NCBI GenBank assembly: GCA_028564705.1
Contig: JAPXFQ010002633.1
Location: forward strand, 1,139,001-1,203,000
Reading direction: 5' to 3'
DNA from: Apricaphanius iberus
Lineage: Eukaryota; Chordata; Actinopteri; Cyprinodontiformes; Aphaniidae
DNA: 64,000 nt
The translations under genes and the position numbers were made by a program. The notes beneath the pieces were generated by a model. That model was not told the DNA's origin. It made no database searches and saw only the letters and a program-made list of their open reading frames with translations. How positions within the stretch are numbered: position 1 is the stretch's first letter; each line of letters opens with the position of its first letter. Shown here in pieces: positions 48,921 through 61,400 of the stretch.

Positions 48921-51869
48921 TTTTTTAACTAATGTTGTCTAACAAACCTCTGAGGTCTTCATGCTAAATTATACACAACTGGACCCTTAACATTGGGGGG
49001 ACTGGATTTTATTTAGGGGTATCAGAGGGAAACCGGAAGTAAATGATATGGCCTGCTTCGCCAAAAGCAAAAGTTGATTGTGCATAACTTGCATTAAAAT
49101 ACTAGAATAGGAAGAATGAAATCTAAATTAGCACCTCGCCTCAAACAAAAATTAAAGATTAAACATTTGAGACATCACCAGTGGATTCTTTAACATTTTT
49201 CAAAGACTTGGAAATATTATTACAGAGTTAAGGAGATATTTTGAAAGCTACAGTTATAGTTATTCAAGTCCACCAAAATGAAGGGTCTGCATTTTTTTGT
49301 TCAAGAAATTAACACTAGTAGATTAACCTTTATTTGTAATTTTGTGTATAAAAAATTTTTCATTTTCAGTTCCATTTACATAACATGATGCTTGTAGTGT
49401 GTGTATGTTTGTGCAGTTTTACGTGGTTCATTTATCATTGATCAAAAACAGATTATATGCACCACAGAAGAATTAGTTGCAGCAAATAGCTGTTGAGTTG
49501 TTGTGCCTCACCTAGCGTATCATGCCTAAGACAACACTGGTATTACATAGAACAATATTAACTTTATTAATCTCAGCTGCATACAGGGTTTTGCTGCAGT
49601 AAAAGAAGATAACTAATGATTTTGTGTTTTGTAATGCTTAATCTAACTGAGCTATTTTGCAATATTTCGTATGGGTACATACCGGGCATTGACTACCTGG
49701 TGATTTATCCATGTACAAAATTGTATGAAAAACACACACAAAAAACATTCTTGCGTTTTTTATCTTTTTCTAGGGTTTTTTATGAAAATGTTGGAAAAAT
49801 TAACCTACACCAGCTGGCACAAGTTAGTCATCATTACGTCACGCATCCAGCGACGGACTATAATGTTTCTCACGTTAACATATTTGTAGCCACACTGGGA
49901 GCAGATGTCTGACTCAGAGAGAAACCAAAAAGGAAGGCTAAAATTTCACTAGGCACACCACAGATATGCCATTATGTCCTGCACACTTGGACCAAAGAAA
50001 AAGTAGTCTTCGAAAGGTTAACTTGTTTAGTAGAATCAGGTGAAAGCACCTTCTTTTTTTTCTCCTTTTTCTTTGCGTCGCACATACAAACCGTGCCAAA
50101 TCTTTCTGTGCACACAAAACAGCTGAAATGGCAAGTCTGTTAGAAAGTGCTGTTTCAGGAGAGGCTTTCCTTACACAAGCAAACTGCTCTGTAATTACAC
50201 TGGGTGGATCCACATCAACCGGGAGAGGAGCGATAGAAAGGGACAAGAGTCAGAAACAAGGAGGAAAACGAAGACAAAGACCAGCTACCATGCTGAAACA
50301 AGTTTATTTTTCACATGGGCAACGGTAAATGTGAAAATACATTTTTAAAAATCGATATTGACTACAGAAAAAACAAAAACCAAGGGAGGCTTCCCTTATA
50401 AGGGAATCCTAAAAAAAATTAAAGCATAGTACAACTGTCAGTAACCCAGCGAGAACATTCAGCACCGTTTTCCCACACAAATTTTTTTTTTTTTTATATA
50501 CACATATACAGTGTGAGAAACCACATGGAACCCCACTACAGATGTGTAGACACATCTATTTTATTGAGCTTTAAAGACAAGCTTTTATCATTCCCTTCTT
50601 GCAGCTGGAACTCTATAAGGGAGCTGAAAATGTCTGAAAACAATTCCAAATTACCATTAGAAATAAATGGAAAAACATATTCAAAGTAAAAAGAATAGCT
50701 ACTAAGCTTTTATCTAAACAGTTAACAGCTTAAGCGGAAAGTTACTTCTACAGCCAAAAGCCTAAAATAAACTGCTTGTAAATGTACTCCAACCCCTGCT
50801 TTCTGATGTTCAGCATACCAATGATAGACTATTATTGCCACTATTTTAAACCACGCCAGATTGGTTCACAAAAAAGTCAACAGAATTACAACATCCTGTA
50901 CTTCTGGACAGTTTTCTGTTAAAAATGCCAAATTTGCAGAAGGAAATACTGGGCCCTGATGCATAAAACAAATTACAATTTTATTTTATTTTTTTCTTAA
51001 TAGGATGTGAATTTGTGCACAAGCACTGTTGCACACCTGTTCAGTATGAAAAAAACTGAATGAGAATAAAAGACAGACCAGGAGAGCCAAGAGGAAGTGG
51101 TACAGGAGATTTGCGAGGATGCGTGGACAGGAGCAGATTCAAGGATAAAATTAAAAAATGTCAAGTCAAGCTGGAAAAATTCCAGGCCAAAGTGTTTAAA
51201 TTTGCAGACACAGGAGATGCACCCCAAGTAAAGCTGTGCATAAAACAACTAAGTCTACCCTTGATGTTTTCATGGAATTTAGAGGGTAGGCAGCAGCTGG
51301 GTGCTATTACTTAAACATTCTTAAATAAATGATCCACTGGTGTGACCACCTTTGTATCAGCAGATAATTTGGCAGTTAGCCTGACTGTGTGCTGCCAAGA
51401 AAAAAGGGAAAAAAACATCAACATCCACCTTGCAAAAACTACCCATCAATTTAAGGAGATTGCAAGGCAAAAATTATTTAAGACAGCTGCCCATCATCTC
51501 AAGTGTGGACCCAAGAGACAAAAAAGAAACCCAAGCTCCCTCATCTCAGACTTGAAGAACATGGCGCTTTTTGCAAAGTTGAATCGAAAAGAACCTCCAT
51601 AAACCTTTGGAACCTCTGCTTTAAATTAATAGACCAAAGTAGAGCTGTTCAGTGATGTAACTTAGCACAAACAGCTTGTTCTAATTGACAAGTATGGAGA
51701 AAGAAAACTGATGACCCTGGCTTGCGTTGCACCCACCGAACCTTGGCATATTGCAGTTTTTTAGTCCACCATTAACTCCTGTTTTGTCACACGTCTGACA
51801 GCTAAAGCTTGGTCCAAACTGTGACAACTGGAGGATCATTCCAAATACAGCAGCAAATCTACTCACAAA
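48921..51869. other. Intron without identified content
   Basis: AT-rich. T-run at 50478-50495. Short frames only, none recognised. Confidence 0.45.
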
Positions 51870-52124
51870 GTTGTGGAGTAGTTTTGGCCTGCTGATTTTC
51901 TTTACACAGTCTATTGACTTAGTTAAGGTTTGTGGGTATTAATTTTTGCACAGCTCTTGAAACTACTTCCACATCGTATCAACTGAGTCGAGCTCTGGAT
52001 TTTGCCACTGGGACATACGATGCGGGAGAACTTTCAAAAGCTGTGCAAAAATGAAAACCCACAAACCTCAACTAAGGCAATAGATTTTCCAAAGTAAATG
52101 AGCAGGCTAAAACTACTCCACAAC
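51870..52124. repeat. Imperfect inverted repeat, about 93-bp arms
   Basis: Left arm about 51870-51962 (TTGTGGAGTAGTTTTGGCCT at its outer end; TTTTTGCACAGCTCTTGAAA at its inner end) is complementary to the right arm, about 52032-52124, at roughly four bases in five. The spacer is about 69 bases. Consistent with a foldback transposon. Confidence 0.8.
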
Positions 52125-55100
52125 AATGCGAGGCAGAGAGAGGTCTAAAGAACGCTCCAGTGGAACCCCCGCCTATTCACAGTTCAGCGTTGGCAGATTC
52201 ACCCACGTGCTGATTTTTCTGTGGAACAAAACTCCAAATTATTTGTAGGAAATTTGCTTATTTATTTTGTAGAGTATGCCTAAAATTTTCTGAAGAGAAT
52301 GCAGTTTGGGAAGGTCCAATACCGAGCCGTAATGCTGTTTGACACACTATTGGATGGCGTCTTCAAAGCGGTCAATCCAGGAGTGTCATTCATTTTCCTT
52401 TGTGTTGATTGGTTGTAAACCACCAAGTGCAGAGATAAGGAAGACTGTAGATATGAGCTTCCGCAGCCATACAGTTATAACTGATTTTAGAGAGGATCAC
52501 AAGTGTTCATGTATTTTAGCTATTTGTGGGCCGCTCTGGTCCTGAACCCTCGCGAATACGGCGGATCTGCTGTATTACTTTATGCTATTAAGCTGAAGCA
52601 GTCATTTCACAACAATGATTTATGGGATTCACAGATTGTTCCATTTTGAAATCTGTTGTCTTGCTTGGTTTCTAAACTTATACTCCAAAGCAAAGATTAA
52701 TGTAGGTTTCTTTAAGTAAAGAAGAGGTTTATTCTTTAAAGGCAAAACTAAAGCTCTGAATTATAAAAAACTATGGTCATACAGATACGTGTTAAATTTA
52801 ATCAGAGTCTGAGACACAACTAACACAAGACTGTTGTAATCAAACCCCAGAGGACTTAAGGTGGTTGTGTTGTCAAAATGTCTTGGGTGAATGCACATAC
52901 CAGTCAAAATCGTTTCTGGTGAGGAACTTTCTGAAACAATTTTCACAGTAAAGCATCCCCCACCAGACACCAGCTCTGCGTCACAGATAGCACAGATATC
53001 CACAGCATAACCTTTTATCTTCCGATTCATCCCACCTCCTCCCACTCATCTGCAGAGCCAGATCAAACCACATCCTAAACCTTTCATCGCTGCAGCACAT
53101 TTGAACCTATCTCACCGTGCAACTTTTTTAGACCACCACAAACCTCCGCTGACCTTTGCTTGTAAAAGACAGAACTCCCTGCACCAGGTCAATATTCACT
53201 GTGTGATGTGGCCTTTCATTCAACTTTCAAGCTGGCCTTTAAAGAGAGTTGATAAATGGCTTAGCGTTTGTTTCCTTTTAATTATTTTTTTGGGGGAGGG
53301 TTTATATGAAACAAGTTTTTTTAAGGACTAACACAGCAATGAACAATCTATTTTCTATTAAATAGCCAGTGTAATAGCTTGCATTTGTAAATCACATGGA
53401 CTTAAACTTTTATCACGATAACTTGTTGGGATTTACTGCAATAACAATAAAAACTGTTTTAAATAAATGAATGAATAAATAAACAAAATAGTATCAGTAT
53501 CATCCTTTGACCAAATATCTGTTGGTGTTTACGGTCAGGGCCTCATAAACACAAATAATGCGATAAAATAAAACTCGCCAGATCAGCTAAGAACTATGAC
53601 AACAAAATTAAATTAGTTTACTGCCTGGCTCTAACCTTTCATTAGTTTTAAATCTGTTTTTTATAAGAAGGGATTATGAGAGTACCTGTAAAAAAAAGGG
53701 AAAAAAAAGATGGAAGGTATTTGACTCTTTGTGGGTGTTCAGATAAAACAAAGTCACCTATAAATCTATAGGTATAAACACTTTGCTTTTAAACCTAATC
53801 CATGAGGAGTTGATCTAAACCAGCTTTTCTCTGCCTCTCTATTTATATCCTTTCCTTCATTTGTCTTCCTTAGACACCACAACTCATACCTTCAGTTGGC
53901 ATGTCCTGGCCTCATTTATCATATGATAATGAACAACGTCGTGCACAGTTATTCCTGGTCAATGGAAAACGTTTTCGAAAAGTATGCAAGAAATCATGGC
54001 ACCTAAAACGAAGATATGATTATAAGAAGAAAATTGTACAAAAATGTAAAACATCTTGTTCTAGAATTAGAACATAAATTCCAATACTAGAACATGAAAT
54101 ATCCCAAAAAAGGGTCATTATGACATGACACACACGCAGAGTTAATCTTGAGCTGTTATGCAACAAAAGGAGAGCCTGAGAATGGACCACATTCCTAGTG
54201 CCTCATAAGATGAAGACTGCTTAAATGAGCAGAAGACATGCACACATACAAGTTCAAGAGAAACCCCTATCTATCATAATAAAGTGCACAAACAGTGTGT
54301 GCACTGATACCGTTTGAGCAAATGATAGACATCTTTGGTTACAGCAACACCTCACAGCACTATTCGTTCCATTCTGCTCGTTTGGTCCCTGAGAAGTACT
54401 CCTCATGAACACATTGGTCCAAATCCTCGAGACAGACGTTTAATAAACTTGTTGGATATGTGAGAAAAATTGTGCTTTTGAAATGAACCATAAAAAAGAA
54501 TTAAACAGTTTTCTTTCACTTTTTTTACAAAATGCCAGTCTCATTTTCCATGCTCTCCCCTCCCTTTATTTCTGCTTCATTCTTTAACTCAGTCTCAGTT
54601 CTATTTTAATCCTGTTACTTTTTTAAGCCAGTACACTTCCTTCCCACTGCCTTTTTTTTTTTTTTTTTTACTTTCTCTGTCTACCTGACATTTGGCTTGT
54701 CGGCATGGTCTACGCGAAAAGTTATGACCTCACTTCAATACAATGTTCTAAAGACACAGCAGAGAGAATAAGATAACATTAGGTGGAATTTGGGGGATCA
54801 GACTGAATAAGACGAATGGAGATGTAAAAAGGCAACACGCTGGCACGGCATTGCAGGCATGCAAACAATAACGGCGATGACTGGCAAAAACATCTAGAAG
54901 AGGGAGGGAGATTGGATCTAGATTAAAAAGATAACATGAGTGCAAAGACAATAAACAATTATAGGTAAAACTAAGTAAAACAAAGGTGAAATAGAAGGAA
55001 AAATATTCCTCCCTTACCCATCTAACATTTTATTTCGTCTTTTCTTTTCTCTCTATGCTCCTCAAACCTCTATGGGATCATTTTTAGCCTGGCACCGTCA

Positions 55101-56136
55101 TTATTACATTCAGTCCAAATCGCACAGGCCATCAGAGTTCACCAGAGCTGCAGGGCACCGTTCTAAAGCTAATGTGCTGGCTCAAAAACGTTTGAACAAG
55201 ACATTGACATTTTCCAGGCAAACAACACACACACACAAAGCAGAATAGAAGAGAAACTAGTTTATGACACACACACACACAAACACAGAGCACTGAGCAG
55301 CAGTAGTGCTGGACATCATCAAACACTCCAGTTACCACAACAACTTCCCATTTGCCTTAACCCATTTCCTGCTCAGAAGGGTTGCTTGCCAGCTACCGCT
55401 TCCGTGACTGGAGAATCTATGAAGGAAACTAATGACCGACAAAGTAATGAAGGGGAGTGTTTTTCCTAAAGTTGAAAAATGACAGGCAGGAAAACTTAAT
55501 ATGATTGTTTAGGAAAAAAATAAACAAACACAAAAAAAGGGCTGGGATTAGTCAATGTTCCACATCACTTTACATTCTTGCACCAAAATTATTGGGAATA
55601 AGTTTATTTCTCTAAATCTAGTTCTATACACTTGAGTATTTTTCTGTGTTATAGAGACAAGTCACGGAAATTTCCCAATTTTTCACAAAATAAATTCCTA
55701 AATATTTTCTGGGGCCTTTTTATTATTATTTTTTTCCAGTTCTGATGCCTGTATCAACATGTTGATTCCTTTAAAATCACGTTTTCTAACCCCTGATTAA
55801 ACTAAACTAGTTCTAAGAAACATTCGTCTGGTAGATATTATTCACTGGAGTCCTATAACTTCATCACACAATGAGTTAGATTCTCAAAAACTACTTTAAA
55901 CCCATCAGCCATCCCCATTTTGAAAAAAAACAAATTGAGAAACGGTGGGTCACAAAATAAATTGTCTAGTGGTATATGGCTCCATTTCCAGGAGAGCGGG
56001 CTGCACAACTGCAAATGCATTACATAGCAAAGGGATGACAAAGCAAGAACAAATTCCCAGACACACATCTATTTTCTAGATCAGCCTATTCCTTACATGG
56101 ATGTGGGGGTAGCTGGGCCATATATTGTACTTAATG
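52125..56136. other. Intron without identified content
   Basis: About 4 kb with a T-run (54651-54670) and short AC tracts (55227-55239, 55268-55280). No gene or clear transposon seen. Confidence 0.45.
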
Positions 56137-56713
56137 TAGGGCTGGGCGATAAGGCCTATCGTGATATATTGATCAGTTGAACAGCTTCTCCTCTTCCTCC
56201 TCAACCAGTTTTACCACCCCTTCAATATTCAATTTCCTGTCATCGCCTAGTTTGCATAATTTGCATGAAACTGTAATGGATGCTGTAAGAGAGCAGAATA
56301 TTTTTTTTCAATAGCAGTTTTTAAGGAAATCTTTTATTAACTATTAATGGTTGCGGTGGCACGTGTATAAAGTTTTGCTTTTTGAATATGTTTTTGAATT
56401 GTCCTGTTTTTTATATCACTAATTTTGGCATAAAAATCAACCCTACCATAAAGGCAGTAAGCCGATGTAACAGCTCTAATAAACAACTTCAACCAGCTGT
56501 TTATTCCGGGGTTCGATTTCCTCTTCTTTCTGTAGTTCTGAGAGTCGAGTTCAAACTATGATGAGTGTTTAACATCCGTCACAGAGAGGTGCAAATCTCT
56601 AATTTATTTACTGTGCATTTGTTTATCTTTGACAAAGACTTTTACACGGGTCTAAAAACTCGCTAAACAACAAAGTCGCTAATTCACCACTCACCAACAA
56701 TGTTCCCTTCTTG

Positions 56714-56787
56714 TTACCTACTGGATGGGGTGTAGTCCTATGATTGTACGTAGTCATGAGACTCTACCCCATCCAATCTGTAAGGTA
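56714..56787. repeat. Imperfect hairpin
   Basis: TTACCTACTGGATGGGG on the left pairs with CCCCATCCAATCTGTAAGG on the right, with internal mismatches. Confidence 0.6.
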
Positions 56788-56889
56788 GTACAGTCAGCAT
56801 CTTAAAAGGGATATGAAGATACCCACACTAAAGCAATTTATTTTTAAACAGAGAAAGTACCAAAATTGGCAAACTAACAGTAACAATTA

Positions 56890-57248
56890 CAGATGCAACA
56901 ATACCACTTTTTTCAAACCAATAAGATACCTATACATGGATCAGAGTACTTGCCGATACTTAGTACAAAAGGAGATACTTCTACCACACACAAAAATGCA
57001 TTGAAAACCGGTTTTATTTTCTTCTTTGCTTGTTACAACAAAAGATGGAGAATTTGATTTTAAAAAAAATACATATAAATAAAAATGACAAAACCAAAAT
57101 TTCGAGTAAAGAATAAACATTTTCTGTTAAAGTATTGCAGAGTGTCCACATTTTAAGCACTGGTTAATGGTATTGGTTAACTAACCAATAGGAGTACATA
57201 AGAATGACATCGGACCGAAACCCACTACCTATATCGATGCATCCCTGG
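56890..57248. mobile_element. Possible nested hAT-like element
   Basis: CAGATGCAACAATACCAC on the left, and on the opposite strand CAGGGATGCATCGATATAGG at the right, resemble the outer ends of a fish hAT group. TTACAG occurs next to both ends. Confidence 0.4.
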
Positions 57249-57330
57249 TTACAGTCATAAATTTCAGTATTGGTAAATTATCTATTTATCGCTCAGCCCT
57301 AACTTATTTTAAAAAAAAAAGCAGGGTAAA

Positions 57331-57385
57331 CCCTGGACAGGTTGCTAGTATGCAAAAGGGCAACAGAGAGACAATAATAACAAAA
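57331..57385 (-). mobile_element. Fragment of the GGATGGATGG-tail SINE family
   Basis: GCAGGGTAAACCCTGGACAG, GTTGCTAGTATGC and GGGCAACAGAGAGACAA match the body of that SINE read in reverse. Confidence 0.65.
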
Positions 57386-58452
57386 GGGAGTTTTGAGAGA
57401 AAAATGAGCCAAGCCTTATAACCCAGATAGTCTGTTAAAAATCTCCTGCATACCAACAGCAAGCCTCATCACCAAAAAACAGTGAGCACAGGGTTACAGA
57501 GTGATGATGCAAATATCCCCAAAGGCCCGGGTGTTTGTCCCGGCCTTCCTGCATGACATCCATGAGTCATTTTTACTTTTTTAATACTCCATAGTCACGT
57601 CTATGACTACAAATAATAACTGTGACCTGGGTCAGGGATCCATAAGAGAGACGGTGTCTATGTCTCTATAGAGGTGTGTTAAAAATACACACAGAGACAT
57701 TTAATTCCATTTTCCCTGCACTATTAATCAAGCCACTACTCAATATAAGCTATCGTTTAAAAAACATGACAAAACAGAGCACCTCTTTATTTATATTATT
57801 ATAAAACTATAAACATTGGATCACACCTCACGCCACCTTGATATCTGCTTCTAAAAATAAGACAAAATAAATCCCTCAACCTTTAAACATAGCATCACAT
57901 AATACACTCTGATTGGATCAACTGTTTATTGTATCCTTTTCTCTATGGCTTCAACCCTGGCACAGTTACAATCAATACTGGGCAAAACAAATGAAAACAA
58001 ACAGCAGGCCCTGGACTATCCCATCATGCCTTTTGTGTGAGTTTTGTTTAATCAAACTAATAGCATCCGCTAATGTTTGTAGAACACTGCTCAAGCTTTC
58101 AATAGCTTCTGTCCTGTTGTCTTGAAACCCAAATAGCCTCTGAAAATAACCACGTAAGAGTTTGATGGGAGGAAATAAACAGAACCACTGAATGATGCCA
58201 TGAAACCGTAGCAGTTAGGTTAGCTCTGTTTTTTTTATTTCATACATTAACACGATATCAGAATATTTTATGGTTTCTTCTTCTATCAGCAAAGACTAAA
58301 TAAATAAAAAACAATAAGCAAGTCAATTACTGTATGTGTGTTGTACTGGGTGTGCATATTTCAAGTTAAACCATCTGAACTTAAACACAGACCACACAGC
58401 AGTAGACATAATAACATATGGACTATAGGAGAAGAGAAAAATCAGAACTCAC
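57386..58452. other. Intron next to exon 1, nothing identified
   Basis: About 1.1 kb of AT-rich DNA between the last SINE fragment and the exon 1 donor. Confidence 0.5.
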
Positions 58453-61400
58453 CACTTTGGGTTTGGTCTTCTGTGGAGCAGAAGCAGATACGCTGTCCTC
58501 AGTACCAATCTTCTGAGGTCTAGCTTCAGTAGGTCCAATGTTAATGTTCCCACCAGAGACCTCTGCACTAGAAACAAAACCCTGAGTTCCATTACTTGCT
58601 ATAGGAACAGGCCTGGCCGCAGTGTCCTCAAGATTACATCTCTGGGTGACATCCTCCAAAGATGGGGCCTCCTCTCCTGGAGGCACTGCTTGGAAGTCCA
58701 CTTCCTTCAGGGGCTGAAGCTGTGCAGGTGGGGATATGGGAAAAAAGGCAGCAGGCTCGCTGATGTTGCGAATGTGCTTGGGTTTGGTTTTGGATTTCAG
58801 TGGGGAAGCTGGAGGAGATGAGATAAGCTTACTTTGGTTTTTGTGCTCCTCCTGCGCCTCTGTACCTAGTTCAATGGGCTGAAATTGGCCATTGTCAGGA
58901 AAAGACTGTAACCTGTTAGGACGTTTTTTAGCCAGTCGACGTGTTATTCTAGGAGACAGAACTTCATTAAGTTTGGGATCTAGGTTAAACTTCTCCTTTT
59001 CATGGTCTATTGAATCATCTTCATCCTCAGGGTTATTAGAGAGAGCATTGCACTCTGGCTGGGAAGCTGCAGTTCCAGCCTGAAGCAATTGTGTGGGGTT
59101 AGCCTCTGATTCCCAACGTTCTTCTCTCTGCTCACTGAGGATTGGCTCACTGCTAGAGGGTGGAATCTGTCCAGATTGATCCAACTCACTGACTTGATGC
59201 ATACTGCCAATTTGAGGGTCAGTTTGGGACAATGGAGGGGCCTCACTACGGCGACTAGGATCACTGAAAGACTTCTTCTTGGGGGGCTTGCCATTGCCAT
59301 GATCATCTGTGATCAATCTGTCCATTGCACCTGGCTCAGCTACAATGTTCCTGATGACCCTGCTATAATCCTGAATGGCATCATCACGTAAACCGCTATC
59401 ACTGTAAACAGACAAGTCACTTGCAACACTGCCTTTGTATTCTGACAGTGTAGATGCTACAGAGATCTCTGGAGGACTTCCCCCTTTGACAGACAATGAA
59501 CCCAAAAGATTGCTGTCGACTGAAGAAAAATTGTTGCTCCCTTTTTCGACTAAAGAACAGCACCGCTGAGGCATGGGGTCGCTAAGAGAACGGTAGACGG
59601 TGGACTCACCATTTCCTACAGCTGTTGTTGTTGACTCTGTGTGACTGCCATTACTGGAATCGGACCCTGTGTTGTTATTACCAGTGGGAGAGAACTTGCG
59701 CCTTCGGCGGACTACACTTGGGGTTGCAGGAGATTCAAATCTTTCACCTTCTCTGCCTGATGCTGCAGTTGAAGTGCATCCCATTGTTACGACACCGCTG
59801 GTGTTGATTCCCTCAGAGTTGGGTTTGTTTAAAGAAGTAGTAGCACTCATTTCCATGATATGGTTATCAGTCAGATTTGTACAGATCAAGCTGTTCATAG
59901 GCATTGTCTTTTCCTCCTGTTTGAAGCCTTCCCCCTCATGGAGAGCTGACTGCTTCCATCCAGTCACTGGCTGCCCTAGAATATCTTTTGCTACTTTTAC
60001 CCTTAAATTAATCCCAGCTGATCCCAGGAAGGACCTCTCTGAGAGCTCACTGGGACCCATATCAGGCTCTGTCACAATCCCCTCATCTGTTAAACTGGAG
60101 TCATGGCCTGAAAGCTCATCCATGGAGCGGTCATAGAGCATGCTTTCGTCCGAGTCGCCTTTCAGTAATGCTGTCTCAAACTCTCTGCTCTGTCTATTGG
60201 ACTTCTCCCAGCAGTCTGTACCCTTACTGTTTAGTTTCTTCAGCTGCATACTTGGTTCACTCCTCTCCCTCTCCTTGCTCTCCCTCTCTTGCTCATGTTT
60301 ATCTTTGTCTTTTGTGTTCTCAGACTCTTGAGCTGTTCTCGTCTCATCTTTAACGTCTTCTGCTTCTTCCTGCCCTTTCTTTGTTTGCTTTACCTGTAAT
60401 CCTTCATTTCCCAAAATATAATCAGATGACATTAAAGCTACATCATCATCATTGTCGTTGTCCCTAGTGCACATCTGGCAGATATCTTGAATGACCTGCC
60501 TGGCTTCCTGCATGCATCTCTCCTCTAGGGGAGTTGGCATCACTTCCTCATCATCATCATAATCATCATGCCTCTGTCCATAAGTCCTCAAATTCTGTTG
60601 TCCAAACCTAAAATCCCCACTATCACTTTCTACTTCTCTGTCTGACACCACCAGTCTATCTTCAGTCTTTTCATCATCTAAGTCAAGCTGCTGCTCAGAG
60701 GAACTCCTCTTTGTGGAGCCACCCGTCAAATAAGATCTTGCACCTGCTGTAGGTTTGTCCGAATAACTGAAGGATTTTGTGCGCCTTAGAGTGGCCGTAA
60801 GGTCTTTAAGTGAAGGACGGCGACCCTCATGTAAAATGTGAGATGCACAGTACTCTGACAACCCCTCACCAGACCCACTCCGGTCTCCTCCACTTGGTCT
60901 TCGCATTTTTAGCTTTGGCACATCATTTTTCAATGAGTTTAAGAGAGTCATCGTCTCTGATGTGATATCAGGGTTGGACATTGAAATTTTATTATCTTTA
61001 TTTGCAGCTTCCCTCCCAGTTGTTTTCTTTAACACAACACTGTCAGGACCTCTTACTCCAGAGGAGCCTCTATATTCTCTAGGCATTAAATTTGGTATGA
61101 AGGTTGCTGTCGGTAAGATCTTGGGGCGCACTCGGACAGGGGCCCGAGAGAAGTTATCTCCATGTCCAAAGCTTGGGGAACGGTACATGGTGAAATTCCC
61201 GTGGTACGTTTTACTCAACACAGAAGATGAAGAAGCTCTGCTTGTACTGCTTTCTGATCCACCCGTGTTAAAAAGCATATTGGCTCCACGGCTGCCATCA
61301 TTCTTCTGGTCCTCCTCTTTTAGTGTCTCAGTACTGGAGTATCTGCTGCTGCAGCATGAATCACCAGGACTAGAAACAAAAGGGGGTATCTTCACTTTTG

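Larger units (their letters stand above)
56137..57301. mobile_element. hAT-like element with internal insertions
   Basis: The left end, TAGGGCTGGGCGATAA (56137), matches TAGGGCTGAGCGATAA read inward from 57301. Flanking octamers ACTTAATG (56129-56136) and ACTTATTT (57302-57309) share six of eight bases, fitting a worn 8-bp hAT target duplication. No intact transposase inside. The interior carries a hairpin (56714-56787) and what looks like a second element (about 56890-57248). Confidence 0.65.
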
